Positions 1-4,829 of a stretch of 6,656 nt of DNA are shown here, piece after piece. The notes under the pieces are model-generated. The model was not told where the DNA came from and did no database searches. It saw only the letters and a list, made by a program, of their open reading frames with translations. The first letter of the stretch is position 1. Each line of letters starts with the position of its first letter. Made by a program: the position numbers and the translations under genes. Source of the stretch: Fidelibacterota bacterium (GTDB lineage Bacteria; Fidelibacterota; Fidelibacteria; Fidelibacterales; Fidelibacteraceae); NCBI GenBank assembly GCA_016937825.1, contig JAFGVT010000183.1:1-6656 (forward strand). Reading direction: 5' to 3'.

Positions 1-1
1 A

Positions 2-358
2 AAACACGTTCTGGAAGGGAAGACGAAAGGATACCGTCGGCATCCGCAGTTAAAGCGTTTCAGGGGATCCCCGGATCCCGTTCAGCGGATCAATGAATAT
101 CTGTCGTATGTTTTTCTGGAAGCCGAGGCGCGCGGGTACCGTTTCAACAGGGAAAAGATCGAGTGGGATTTTACACCCGGCAGAATACCCGTCGCACAGG
201 GACAGATCGACTATGAAATGGATCATCTCAGACACAAGCTTAAGATCCGTGACCCGCAGAAGTTCCGGGAATCGGAAGCCGTTGCAATTCCCGAATTGCA
301 CCCCCTGTTTTTTGTCGTGGCCGGCGGCGTGGAAGACTGGGAGATACTCCCCAAATAG
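2..358 (+). CDS. Pyrimidine dimer DNA glycosylase / endonuclease V family protein, 5'-truncated
   Basis: This is the C-terminal 118 codons of a protein whose start lies before the window; frame 2 is open from the first base to TAG at 356-358. The translation begins KHVLEGKTKGYRRHPQLKRF, continues with a DPVQRINEYL segment and a GYRFNREKI segment, and ends HPLFFVVAGGVEDWEILPK. I recognise this as the bacterial/archaeal pyrimidine dimer glycosylase family (Pyr_excise, T4 endonuclease V-like). Those enzymes cut the glycosidic bond of the 5' base of a UV-induced dimer and then nick the abasic site in base excision repair. The N-terminal part, which carries the catalytic N-terminal amine in T4 endonuclease V, is outside the window, so activity cannot be judged. 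The gene is separated from perR by 157 bases that include a probable terminator, so it is likely a separate unit. The family call is fairly sure; the substrate is inferred from the family. Confidence 0.8.
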   Translation, partial: KHVLEGKTKGYRRHPQLKRFRGSPDPVQRINEYLSYVFLEAEARGYRFNREKIEWDFTPGRIPVAQGQIDYEMDHLRHKLKIRDPQKFRESEAVAIPELHPLFFVVAGGVEDWEILPK

Positions 359-397
359 ATCATTCTTTAGAACCAACGGTCAGTTCCTTTTCTTCGC

Positions 398-429
398 CGG
401 ATACGATATCGTGCGCTATCCGACTTTTT
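398..429 (+). terminator. Probable intrinsic terminator after the glycosylase gene
   Basis: A 6-bp stem, CGGATA (398-403) pairing with TATCCG (417-422), is followed after two bases by five T residues at 425-429. The 13-base loop contains a self-complementary CGATATCG core that may tighten the fold. The position, 40 bases after the upstream stop codon and before the perR promoter region, fits a terminator. The stem is short and only moderately GC-rich, so this is a probable call. Confidence 0.45.
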
Positions 430-444
430 CGTTAAATATTTTTC

Positions 445-478
445 TTGACAAACGTAGATATAATGCCTAAGTTATAAT
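445..478 (+). promoter_or_regulatory. Promoter-like elements upstream of perR (non-standard spacing)
   Basis: A perfect -35 consensus TTGACA sits at 445-450, and two perfect TATAAT boxes sit at 459-464 and 473-478. The spacings are 8 and 22 bases, neither of which suits a normal sigma-70 promoter. At the ideal 17-base spacing the -10 would be TAAGTT (468-473), a poor match. The AT-rich segment is the most likely start region for perR, but which pair is used cannot be settled from sequence. The second TATAAT abuts the operator-like dyad. Confidence 0.4.
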
Positions 479-504
479 CAATAATCGGAACGATTATTAA
501 TAAT
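474..504 (+). promoter_or_regulatory. Fur/PerR-type operator dyad in front of perR
   Basis: AATAATCG (480-487) and CGATTATT (491-498) form a perfect 8-bp inverted repeat around GAA. Extending outward to 474 and 504, 12 of 14 base pairs still match, with repeated ATAAT/ATTAT blocks as in Fur-family boxes. The left edge TTATAAT (472-478) is an exact half-site of the Bacillus PerR box TTATAATNATTATAA, though the right half matches only weakly. The dyad ends 11 bases before the GTG start and overlaps the likely transcription start region, so autorepression by the gene it precedes is the simplest reading. The role is inferred; the symmetry is seen directly. Confidence 0.6.
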
Positions 505-515
505 GGAGAAAAGAC

Positions 516-929
516 GTGCAGACATACCGGAACACAAAACAGCGGACAAGGATACTGGAAGTCCTGAGGTCAACGGATACTCATCCGACGGCCGCGTGGG
601 TGTATGACCGCTTGAAGTTCGAATTCCCGTCCCTGAGCCTTGGAACGGTATATCGCAACCTGACGATCCTGGAAGAGCAGGGGAGCGTGGTCCGGATCGC
701 CTCCGGCAGCACCTTCGACCGCTACGACGCTGTCGTCACCCCGCATCCGCATTTCAGGTGCCTCAAGTGCGGAGGCTTATATGATACGAAAGATATGAGT
801 CAGGACGCCATTTCTTACCCGGAAAAAACGGCCTCAGGTCATCTGATAACAAAAATGGTCCTGGAATTTCATGGGACCTGCGCCCCCTGTCTGGAGAAAC
901 GACCCGCAAGCGGCGAAATGAAAATATGA
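516..929 (+). CDS. perR: PerR-type Fur-family transcriptional repressor
   Basis: This 137-residue Fur-family protein starts at GTG with GGAGA (505-509) six bases upstream. The N-terminal winged helix has its recognition segment at SLGTVYRNL (41-49), and the C-terminal half is the metal and dimer domain. It aligns without gaps to B. subtilis PerR at a constant offset of 14. H23, D71, H77, H79 and D90 match the PerR regulatory metal ligands H37, D85, H91, H93 and D104. C82-x2-C85 and C122-x2-C125 match the structural zinc site. Asp at the D104 position, where Fur usually has Glu, favours peroxide sensing by iron-catalysed histidine oxidation. One residue is odd: R47 sits where PerR has Asn61 and Fur has Arg, so DNA specificity may be Fur-like. 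The next gene is a peroxiredoxin, which fits a peroxide regulon. Fur remains an alternative. The extended dyad just upstream suggests autoregulation. Confidence 0.85.
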   Translation: MQTYRNTKQRTRILEVLRSTDTHPTAAWVYDRLKFEFPSLSLGTVYRNLTILEEQGSVVRIASGSTFDRYDAVVTPHPHFRCLKCGGLYDTKDMSQDAISYPEKTASGHLITKMVLEFHGTCAPCLEKRPASGEMKI

Positions 930-1013
930 GGCATAACGGCTTTTGCTTTGAGAGAAGTTATTTGAAGAGAGATCGATAGCGTGCGGGAAGAACTCCTGCG
1001 ATGAGAAAGAATG

Positions 1014-1061
1014 GGTTACAAGAGACAACCTCGCGGCATCATCGTAACCGGATCCCGGTTA
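1014..1061 (+). repeat. Overlapping inverted repeats in the peroxiredoxin leader
   Basis: TAACCGG (1045-1051) and CCGGTTA (1055-1061) form a perfect 7-bp hairpin with a 3-base loop, 26 bases before the peroxiredoxin ribosome site. The same left arm (GTAACC, 1044-1049) can instead pair with GGTTAC at 1014-1019 across a 24-base loop, so the two folds exclude each other. No T tract follows, so neither is a standard terminator. This could be an mRNA leader structure, a DNA-binding dyad or chance. The rest of the 930-1096 gap shows no convincing promoter, so the peroxiredoxin may be read through from perR. Confidence 0.35.
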
Positions 1062-1086
1062 AGATGCTGCTGCAGAAAAGCGAAAA

Positions 1087-1090
1087 AGGA
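1087..1090 (+). promoter_or_regulatory. Ribosome binding site fixing the peroxiredoxin start
   Basis: AGGA lies six bases before ATG 1097. The reading frame is open further up to an ATG at 1001, but that start has no good ribosome site and would add 32 residues with no place in the family, so 1097 is preferred. Confidence 0.7.
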
Positions 1091-1096
1091 ACAAAA

Positions 1097-1783
1097 ATGG
1101 AAGAACAAGTAAAAGAAAGGTATTCGATGCCCCTGATCGGTGATGATGCGCCGGCATTCGAAGCGGTCACCACTCAGGGAAAGATCAAGTTCCCGGAAGA
1201 ATATGCAGGGAAATGGGTCATTCTTTTCAGTCATCCGGCTGATTTTACCCCGGTTTGCACGACCGAATTCATGACCTTTGCCAGCATGCAGAAAGATTTC
1301 CAAAAGTTGAATACCGAACTGATCGGCCTTTCTATTGACAGTCTGTACGCCCACATTGCCTGGCTGCGGACCATCAATGAAAAGATCGAATACAAGGGTA
1401 TGAAGAATGTGGAGGTCACCTTCCCTGTCATTGAAGACATCAAAATGGAAGTTGCAAAAAAATACGGCATGCTGCAGCCGAATGCTTCCAGTACCCAGGC
1501 GGTGCGTGCCGTGTTTATCATTGACCCGAAAGCCAAAGTGCGCGCGGTACTCTATTATCCGCTCTCGGCCGGACGCAACATGGATGAGATCAAGCGCCTG
1601 ATCCTGGCTTTGCAGAAATCCGACAAGGACGGTGTGGCAACCCCGGCCAACTGGCAGCCCGGTGACGATGTGATCATCCCGACCCCCGGTTCCTGCGGCG
1701 CCGCAAAGGAACGCGTCGAAAGCAAGGAAGAAGGCAAGTACTGTCTGGATTGGTTCCTCTGTCTGAAAAAAGATAAAGCATAA
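1097..1783 (+). CDS. Peroxiredoxin, Prx6 / archaeal thioredoxin-peroxidase type
   Basis: The 228-residue product reduces hydrogen peroxide and organic hydroperoxides in the cytoplasm. The peroxidatic motif is SHPADFTPVCTTE, with active cysteine C54 and the conserved Pro and Thr just before it. Length and the C-terminal extension (DKDGVATPANWQPGDDVIIP, 177-196) are typical of the Prx6 subfamily, which usually forms decamers. Further cysteines are C200, C216 and C222. The C-x5-C pair at 216 and 222 corresponds to the C207/C213 pair of Aeropyrum pernix thioredoxin peroxidase, so C216 could act as resolving cysteine, giving a 2-Cys rather than 1-Cys mechanism. The neighbour 167 bases upstream is perR, the likely regulator, and an intrinsic terminator follows directly. 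The family call is very firm; electron donor unknown, though the thioredoxin-like proteins downstream are candidates. Confidence 0.93.
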   Translation: MEEQVKERYSMPLIGDDAPAFEAVTTQGKIKFPEEYAGKWVILFSHPADFTPVCTTEFMTFASMQKDFQKLNTELIGLSIDSLYAHIAWLRTINEKIEYKGMKNVEVTFPVIEDIKMEVAKKYGMLQPNASSTQAVRAVFIIDPKAKVRAVLYYPLSAGRNMDEIKRLILALQKSDKDGVATPANWQPGDDVIIPTPGSCGAAKERVESKEEGKYCLDWFLCLKKDKA

Positions 1784-1804
1784 TACAATTGTTTTTGTAA
1801 TGAT

Positions 1805-1832
1805 AAAAGGCTGTCGGTTGACAGCCTTTTTT
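1805..1832 (+). terminator. Intrinsic terminator after the peroxiredoxin
   Basis: GGCTGTC (1809-1815) pairs perfectly with GACAGCC (1820-1826) across the loop GGTT, followed by six T residues; four A residues before the stem extend the pairing to 11 bp. It ends the perR-peroxiredoxin unit 22 bases after the stop codon and insulates it from the ars operon. Confidence 0.93.
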
Positions 1833-1886
1833 ATTAATGCATATCTCAAGAAAAAGTATATAAATGACAAATGCTGATAAATCTGT

Positions 1887-1915
1887 TTGACTTCAATATA
1901 CTATTTGGCTATTAT
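1887..1915 (+). promoter_or_regulatory. Sigma-70-type promoter of the ars operon
   Basis: TTGACT (1887-1892) and TATTAT (1910-1915) are each one mismatch from consensus and exactly 17 bases apart. Transcription would begin near 1922, about 24 bases before the arsR start. It is the only well-formed promoter before the six-gene run. Confidence 0.75.
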
Positions 1916-1923
1916 ACCAAATA
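1902..1923 (+). promoter_or_regulatory. Probable ArsR operator
   Basis: TATTTGG (1902-1908) and CCAAATA (1917-1923) form a perfect 7-bp inverted repeat with an 8-base centre that contains the -10 box. An ArsR dimer bound here would block RNA polymerase, and metalloid binding would release it. The position matches how SmtB/ArsR repressors usually act; binding itself is inferred. Confidence 0.65.
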
Positions 1924-1945
1924 CGCCAGAGTAAAGGAGGCGATC

Positions 1946-2269
1946 ATGGACAAAAAAACAAAAGCATTATACGAAGCCAAGGCAGCGGTCCTGAAGGCAT
2001 TGGGACATCCTACCCGTCTGTGGATGGCGGAAGAACTGGCAAAAAGGGAGCACTGCGTCTGTGAATTCGTCCGGGAGATCGATGCGGATTTCTCCACGAT
2101 CTCCAAACATCTGCTGATCCTGAAACAGGCGGGGATCGTGGAAGATGAAAAGCGCGGACTAAATGTTTATTATAAACTGAAAGTGCCCTGTATCCTGAAT
2201 TCCATGAGCTGTGTGGAGGCGGTCCTGGCTTCACAACTGCAGTCGCAGAAAGATCTGCTGAAAAAATAA
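1946..2269 (+). CDS. arsR: ArsR-family metalloregulatory repressor
   Basis: This is a 107-residue SmtB/ArsR winged-helix repressor. The start is ATG 1946, five bases after AAGGAGG (1934-1940); a longer frame from 1871 would begin upstream of the promoter and is rejected. Key features are LKALGHPTRLWMAEEL (16-31), the metalloid motif HCVCEFV with C37 and C39, and the recognition region DFSTISKHLLILKQAGIV (48-65) followed by the wing (66-79). The C-x-C in the helix before the recognition helix matches the As(III)/Sb(III) site of E. coli ArsR (ELCVCDL). The third E. coli ligand, three residues later, is missing (V42 here). C82 and C89 could complete a site. It is the first gene of the operon, 30 bases before the permease, and probably represses the whole run through the dyad over the promoter. 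The inducer (arsenite or a trivalent organoarsenical) is inferred from the neighbours. Confidence 0.9.
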   Translation: MDKKTKALYEAKAAVLKALGHPTRLWMAEELAKREHCVCEFVREIDADFSTISKHLLILKQAGIVEDEKRGLNVYYKLKVPCILNSMSCVEAVLASQLQSQKDLLKK

Positions 2270-2299
2270 CCCGATTCAAGTATTCACGGGAGAACGCAC

Positions 2300-3604
2300 A
2301 TGGTTAACTGGAAAAGCGAAGGAAAAATTCTGGCGGTCATCGGGGCCGTCTTTTTAGCCTTCTTCTATCTGCCGGTCGGTGCGCCGCGTTTTGACAACGC
2401 GGTCATGGAAGCCCTGCATCTGGCAAAATGGTACGCGCAGGAACACGTGCTGCTCTGTCTGATCCCGGCCTTCTTTATCGCCGGGGCCATCGCGGTCTTT
2501 GTCAGTCAGGCCTCGGTCATGAAATACCTGGGTGCCAAAGCCAAAAAAGTCGTCGCCTACGGCGTGGCTTCGGTCTCGGGATCGATCCTCTCGGTCTGTT
2601 CCTGTACGATCCTGCCGCTGTTCTCGGGTATTTACAAAATGGGCGCGGGACTGGGACCCGCAACGACCTTCCTGTATTCGGGACCGGCCATCAATATTCT
2701 GGCCATTGTGCTGACCGCCCGCGTATTGGGTCCGGAGCTGGGCATTGCCAGGGCGGTGGGCGCGATCGTGTTCAGTATCGTTATCGGACTGATCATGCAG
2801 TTCCTGTTCCGCAAAGAGGAGGCGGAAAAAGCCGCCGCGCAGATGGCCATGCCGGACGCGGAAGTCAAACGTCCGCTCTGGCAGAACGCGCTGTATTTTG
2901 CCTCGCTGGTCGGTATTTTACTCTTTGCCAACTGGGGAAAACCGGATCAGGCGAGCGGTGCATGGGCGGCGATCTATAACGCCAAATGGTTCCTGACCGC
3001 CGGATTTTCCGCCGGTCTGGGGCTGATGCTCATCTTCTGGTTCGGCATGAAATGGTGGAAGATCGTGATCACCGCCGTACCCGTGACGCTTCTGGCGATC
3101 TTTTTCCCGGAACAGCCGCTCATCGCGTTTACCGCCGGTGTGATCGGACTCTCCGCATTCACCAGCACGGATAAAGGGGAAACCTCCGAATGGTTCGAAT
3201 CCTCCTGGGGTTTTGCCAAACAGATCCTGCCGCTGCTGCTGATCGGCGTACTGATCGCCGGCGCCCTGCTGGGACGCCCCGGCAGTGAAGGACTTATCCC
3301 CTCCGAATGGGTGTCCAAAGCCGTCGGCGGCAATTCACTGCTTTCGAATTTCTTTGCCTCCTTCGCCGGAGCGTTCATGTATTTCGCGACCCTGACCGAG
3401 GTACCCATCCTGCAGGGACTGATCGGCAACGGCATGGGAAAAGGCCCCGCACTGGCGCTGCTGCTGGCCGGACCCGCCCTGAGTTTGCCGAACATGCTGG
3501 TCATCCGCTCGGTACTTGGAAATAAAAAAACACTCGTCTTCATTTCGCTGGTGATCGTGATGGCAACGATCAGCGGCATGATCTACGGGGCAATATTTGC
3601 TTAA
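2300..3604 (+). CDS. arsP: ArsP-type (DUF318/UPF0718) membrane permease
   Basis: This 434-residue polytopic inner-membrane protein has about ten hydrophobic segments in two blocks (about 10-26, 46-70, 85-110, 118-170, then 196-212, 229-290, 306-326, 348-434). They are split by a charged, probably cytoplasmic loop at 171-193. The conserved cysteine motif SVCSCTILPLF places C100 and C102 in or near the membrane. The paired small-residue motifs ATTFLYSGPAINI and ALLLAGPALSLPNM mark the predicted-permease family that includes ArsP, an exporter of trivalent organoarsenicals in Campylobacter. The ATG is six bases after GGGAGA. Its place right behind arsR and before thioredoxin-like genes supports metalloid export. 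It is longer than Campylobacter ArsP (about 300 residues), so the symbol is by family and context. The permease family is firm; the substrate is inferred. Confidence 0.82.
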   Translation: MVNWKSEGKILAVIGAVFLAFFYLPVGAPRFDNAVMEALHLAKWYAQEHVLLCLIPAFFIAGAIAVFVSQASVMKYLGAKAKKVVAYGVASVSGSILSVCSCTILPLFSGIYKMGAGLGPATTFLYSGPAINILAIVLTARVLGPELGIARAVGAIVFSIVIGLIMQFLFRKEEAEKAAAQMAMPDAEVKRPLWQNALYFASLVGILLFANWGKPDQASGAWAAIYNAKWFLTAGFSAGLGLMLIFWFGMKWWKIVITAVPVTLLAIFFPEQPLIAFTAGVIGLSAFTSTDKGETSEWFESSWGFAKQILPLLLIGVLIAGALLGRPGSEGLIPSEWVSKAVGGNSLLSNFFASFAGAFMYFATLTEVPILQGLIGNGMGKGPALALLLAGPALSLPNMLVIRSVLGNKKTLVFISLVIVMATISGMIYGAIFA

Positions 3605-3605
3605 A

Positions 3606-3611
3606 AAGGAG
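3606..3611 (+). promoter_or_regulatory. Ribosome binding site fixing the mini-thioredoxin start
   Basis: AAGGAG is two bases from ATG 3614 but eight from ATG 3620. Two bases is too close for initiation, so the second ATG is the better start. Confidence 0.65.
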
Positions 3612-3619
3612 ATATGAAT

Positions 3620-3853
3620 ATGAAGATCCAGATCCTGGGCACGGGCTGCCCGAAATGTAAAAAACTGACGGAAAATGCCGAAAAAGCGGCCCTGGAACTC
3701 GGCATGGAACACGAGATCGTAAAAGTGACCGATATCAATGCGATCATGGCTTTCGGCGTGATGATGACGCCCGCGCTGGCTCTTGACGGCGAGGTAAAGC
3801 TGGTCGGCAGAGTGCCGGGGGTGGAAGAACTTAAAACCGTTCTGCAGAAATAA
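3620..3853 (+). CDS. Small CxxC thioredoxin-like protein (redox-active disulfide protein 2, Thioredoxin_3 family)
   Basis: This 77-residue single-domain cytosolic thioredoxin/glutaredoxin-like protein begins MKIQILGTGCPKCKKL, with the active pair C10 and C13. It has the cis-proline motif MMTPAL (P51) and the terminal GRVPGVEELKTVL helix. It belongs to the TM0996/MTH895-type mini-thioredoxins, which often sit next to ArsP-like permeases. It lacks a signal peptide, so it should stay in the cytosol. A likely job is to reduce disulfides or metalloid-thiol adducts for the permease, or to feed electrons into the CcdA-like protein encoded downstream. The gap to the permease is only 15 bases, indicating co-transcription. 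The family is firm; the partner is unknown. Confidence 0.88.
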   Translation: MKIQILGTGCPKCKKLTENAEKAALELGMEHEIVKVTDINAIMAFGVMMTPALALDGEVKLVGRVPGVEELKTVLQK

Positions 3854-3878
3854 AGAATTTCCGCAAGATAAAAAACCG

Positions 3879-3884
3879 AGGAGG
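3879..3884 (+). promoter_or_regulatory. Ribosome binding site choosing the TTG start at 3892
   Basis: AGGAGG is one base from the in-frame TTG at 3886 but seven from the TTG at 3892. Only the second has workable spacing, so the lipoprotein starts at 3892. Confidence 0.7.
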
Positions 3885-3891
3885 TTTGCGC

Positions 3892-4350
3892 TTGAAAACG
3901 AACAACCAATACGCACGGCTCAATGTTGTGATGATCGTTCTAATGATCGTCATGCTCATATCTTGCGGGAAATCGGTCAAAGGAACGCCCAAACTCCTGG
4001 ACCTGGGTGCCGACAAATGCATTCCCTGCAAGGAAATGGCACCGATTCTTGAGGAACTTAAAAAAGAATTTGCCGGTGTGCTTGAAGTGGAATTTATCGA
4101 TGTCTGGAAGCCCGAGAACCGGCAGGAGGCGGTTACATACGGTATCAAAAGCATTCCGACACAAATATTTTTCGATCCCAAGGGAAATGAACTCTGGCGG
4201 CATGTCGGATTTATCTCCAAAGAAGATATTTTAAAAAAATGGAAAGAACTGGGATACGATCTCAAACCGGTGACAACGGAATCTTTTCAGAACAGCTGTA
4301 CGGATTGCTCGGATTGCGGGGATCCTGAGGAAGGTCGAGTCTGCGAATGA
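3892..4350 (+). CDS. Thioredoxin-fold lipoprotein with cysteine-rich tail (ArsE-like candidate)
   Basis: The 152-residue product starts at TTG. Residues 1-25 are a lipoprotein signal: a short polar start, a hydrophobic run and the lipobox LISC with C25, so the mature protein is probably lipid-anchored outside the cytoplasmic membrane. A thioredoxin domain follows, with the active site DKCIPCKEMAPIL (C43, C46), the cis-proline motif SIPT (P89), and FFDPKGNELWRHVGF closing the fold. The last 17 residues, CTDCSDCGDPEEGRVCE, carry four cysteines (136, 139, 142, 151), unusual for a thioredoxin and suggestive of metal or metalloid binding. It lies 38 bases after the mini-thioredoxin, and its stop overlaps the arsF start by four bases. 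In arsEFG clusters the gene before arsF is a nitroreductase subunit called ArsE. By position this could be it, but I cannot confirm the match, so no symbol is given. Confidence 0.8.
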   Translation: MKTNNQYARLNVVMIVLMIVMLISCGKSVKGTPKLLDLGADKCIPCKEMAPILEELKKEFAGVLEVEFIDVWKPENRQEAVTYGIKSIPTQIFFDPKGNELWRHVGFISKEDILKKWKELGYDLKPVTTESFQNSCTDCSDCGDPEEGRVCE

Positions 4351-4829
4351 TGAAGATCGGCAGACATAAGATGAAGTCCTTGCTCAGAAATATCTTGCTG
4401 GGCTTCGTTTTGATCAGCATCGGTTTTCTGCTCGGAAAATATTACGTAAAGGGACAAAACGGCCCGGCAGGAAGGCCCGCATCCGGCAAGTATGTGGCGG
4501 TCTATTATATGCATTCCACCTTTCGCTGCGAGACCTGCAATAGAATCGAAGCAATGACAAAGAATCTGCTTGATCGGGAATATTCCGCTTTCTTGAACGA
4601 AGGAAGCATGCTGTGGGATGAAATAGATTTTATGAAAAACACTGCCTTGGCGGAACAGTTTGAGATAGCTGCTTCCTGTGTGGTAGTCGCCGATATCCGG
4701 GACGGTTCGGTTTTGCGCTACCGGCGTCTGGATGAAGTTTGGACGCTGACCGCCGATCCGCCTGTTTTCGACGCTTATTTGCGCCGGGTCATCGACGACT
4801 ATCTGAAGGGGGCGCCGACACATGAATGA
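4347..4829 (+). CDS. arsF: ArsF-family protein (nitrophenyl compound nitroreductase subunit family)
   Basis: The 160-residue product has an N-terminal membrane anchor (about 12-30, with basic residues before it) and a soluble domain that probably faces outside. The signature AVYYMHSTFRCETCNRIEAM, with C61 and C64, matches the ArsF family named from arsEFG operons that reduce nitrated aromatic arsenicals such as roxarsone. Another cysteine is C111 in EIAASCVVVA, and the rest is compatible with a thioredoxin-like fold. No flavin motif is visible, which is odd for a nitroreductase, so a thiol-based role is worth considering. The start ATG overlaps the preceding stop as ATGA, and the end overlaps arsG by eight bases, so expression is probably coupled. 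A second ATG at 4350 is possible. Family assignment is good; the biochemical activity comes from family naming only. Confidence 0.78.
   Translation: MMKIGRHKMKSLLRNILLGFVLISIGFLLGKYYVKGQNGPAGRPASGKYVAVYYMHSTFRCETCNRIEAMTKNLLDREYSAFLNEGSMLWDEIDFMKNTALAEQFEIAASCVVVADIRDGSVLRYRRLDEVWTLTADPPVFDAYLRRVIDDYLKGAPTHE

Noticed and set aside
93..470. Plus-strand open frame overlapping the glycosylase remnant
   Set aside because: It is out of frame with the recognisable glycosylase sequence and runs through the probable terminator.
1001..1096. N-terminal extension of the peroxiredoxin from ATG 1001
   Set aside because: It would add 32 basic residues outside the family and through the hairpin leader, without a ribosome site; ATG 1097 has both a ribosome site and the family start.
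1016..1870. Long minus-strand open frame (284 codons) opposite the peroxiredoxin
   Set aside because: It lies wholly over the peroxiredoxin gene and its terminator, has no recognisable domain, and its composition is that of a reverse-complement shadow; the plus-strand gene is unmistakable.
2428..2979. Alternative plus-strand frame inside the permease gene
   Set aside because: It is a Gly/Arg-rich frame-shifted reading of the permease, with no family resemblance; the permease frame is continuous and conserved.
3335..3916. Minus-strand open frame across the end of the permease and the mini-thioredoxin
   Set aside because: It covers two well-supported plus-strand genes and shows no domain or start signal.
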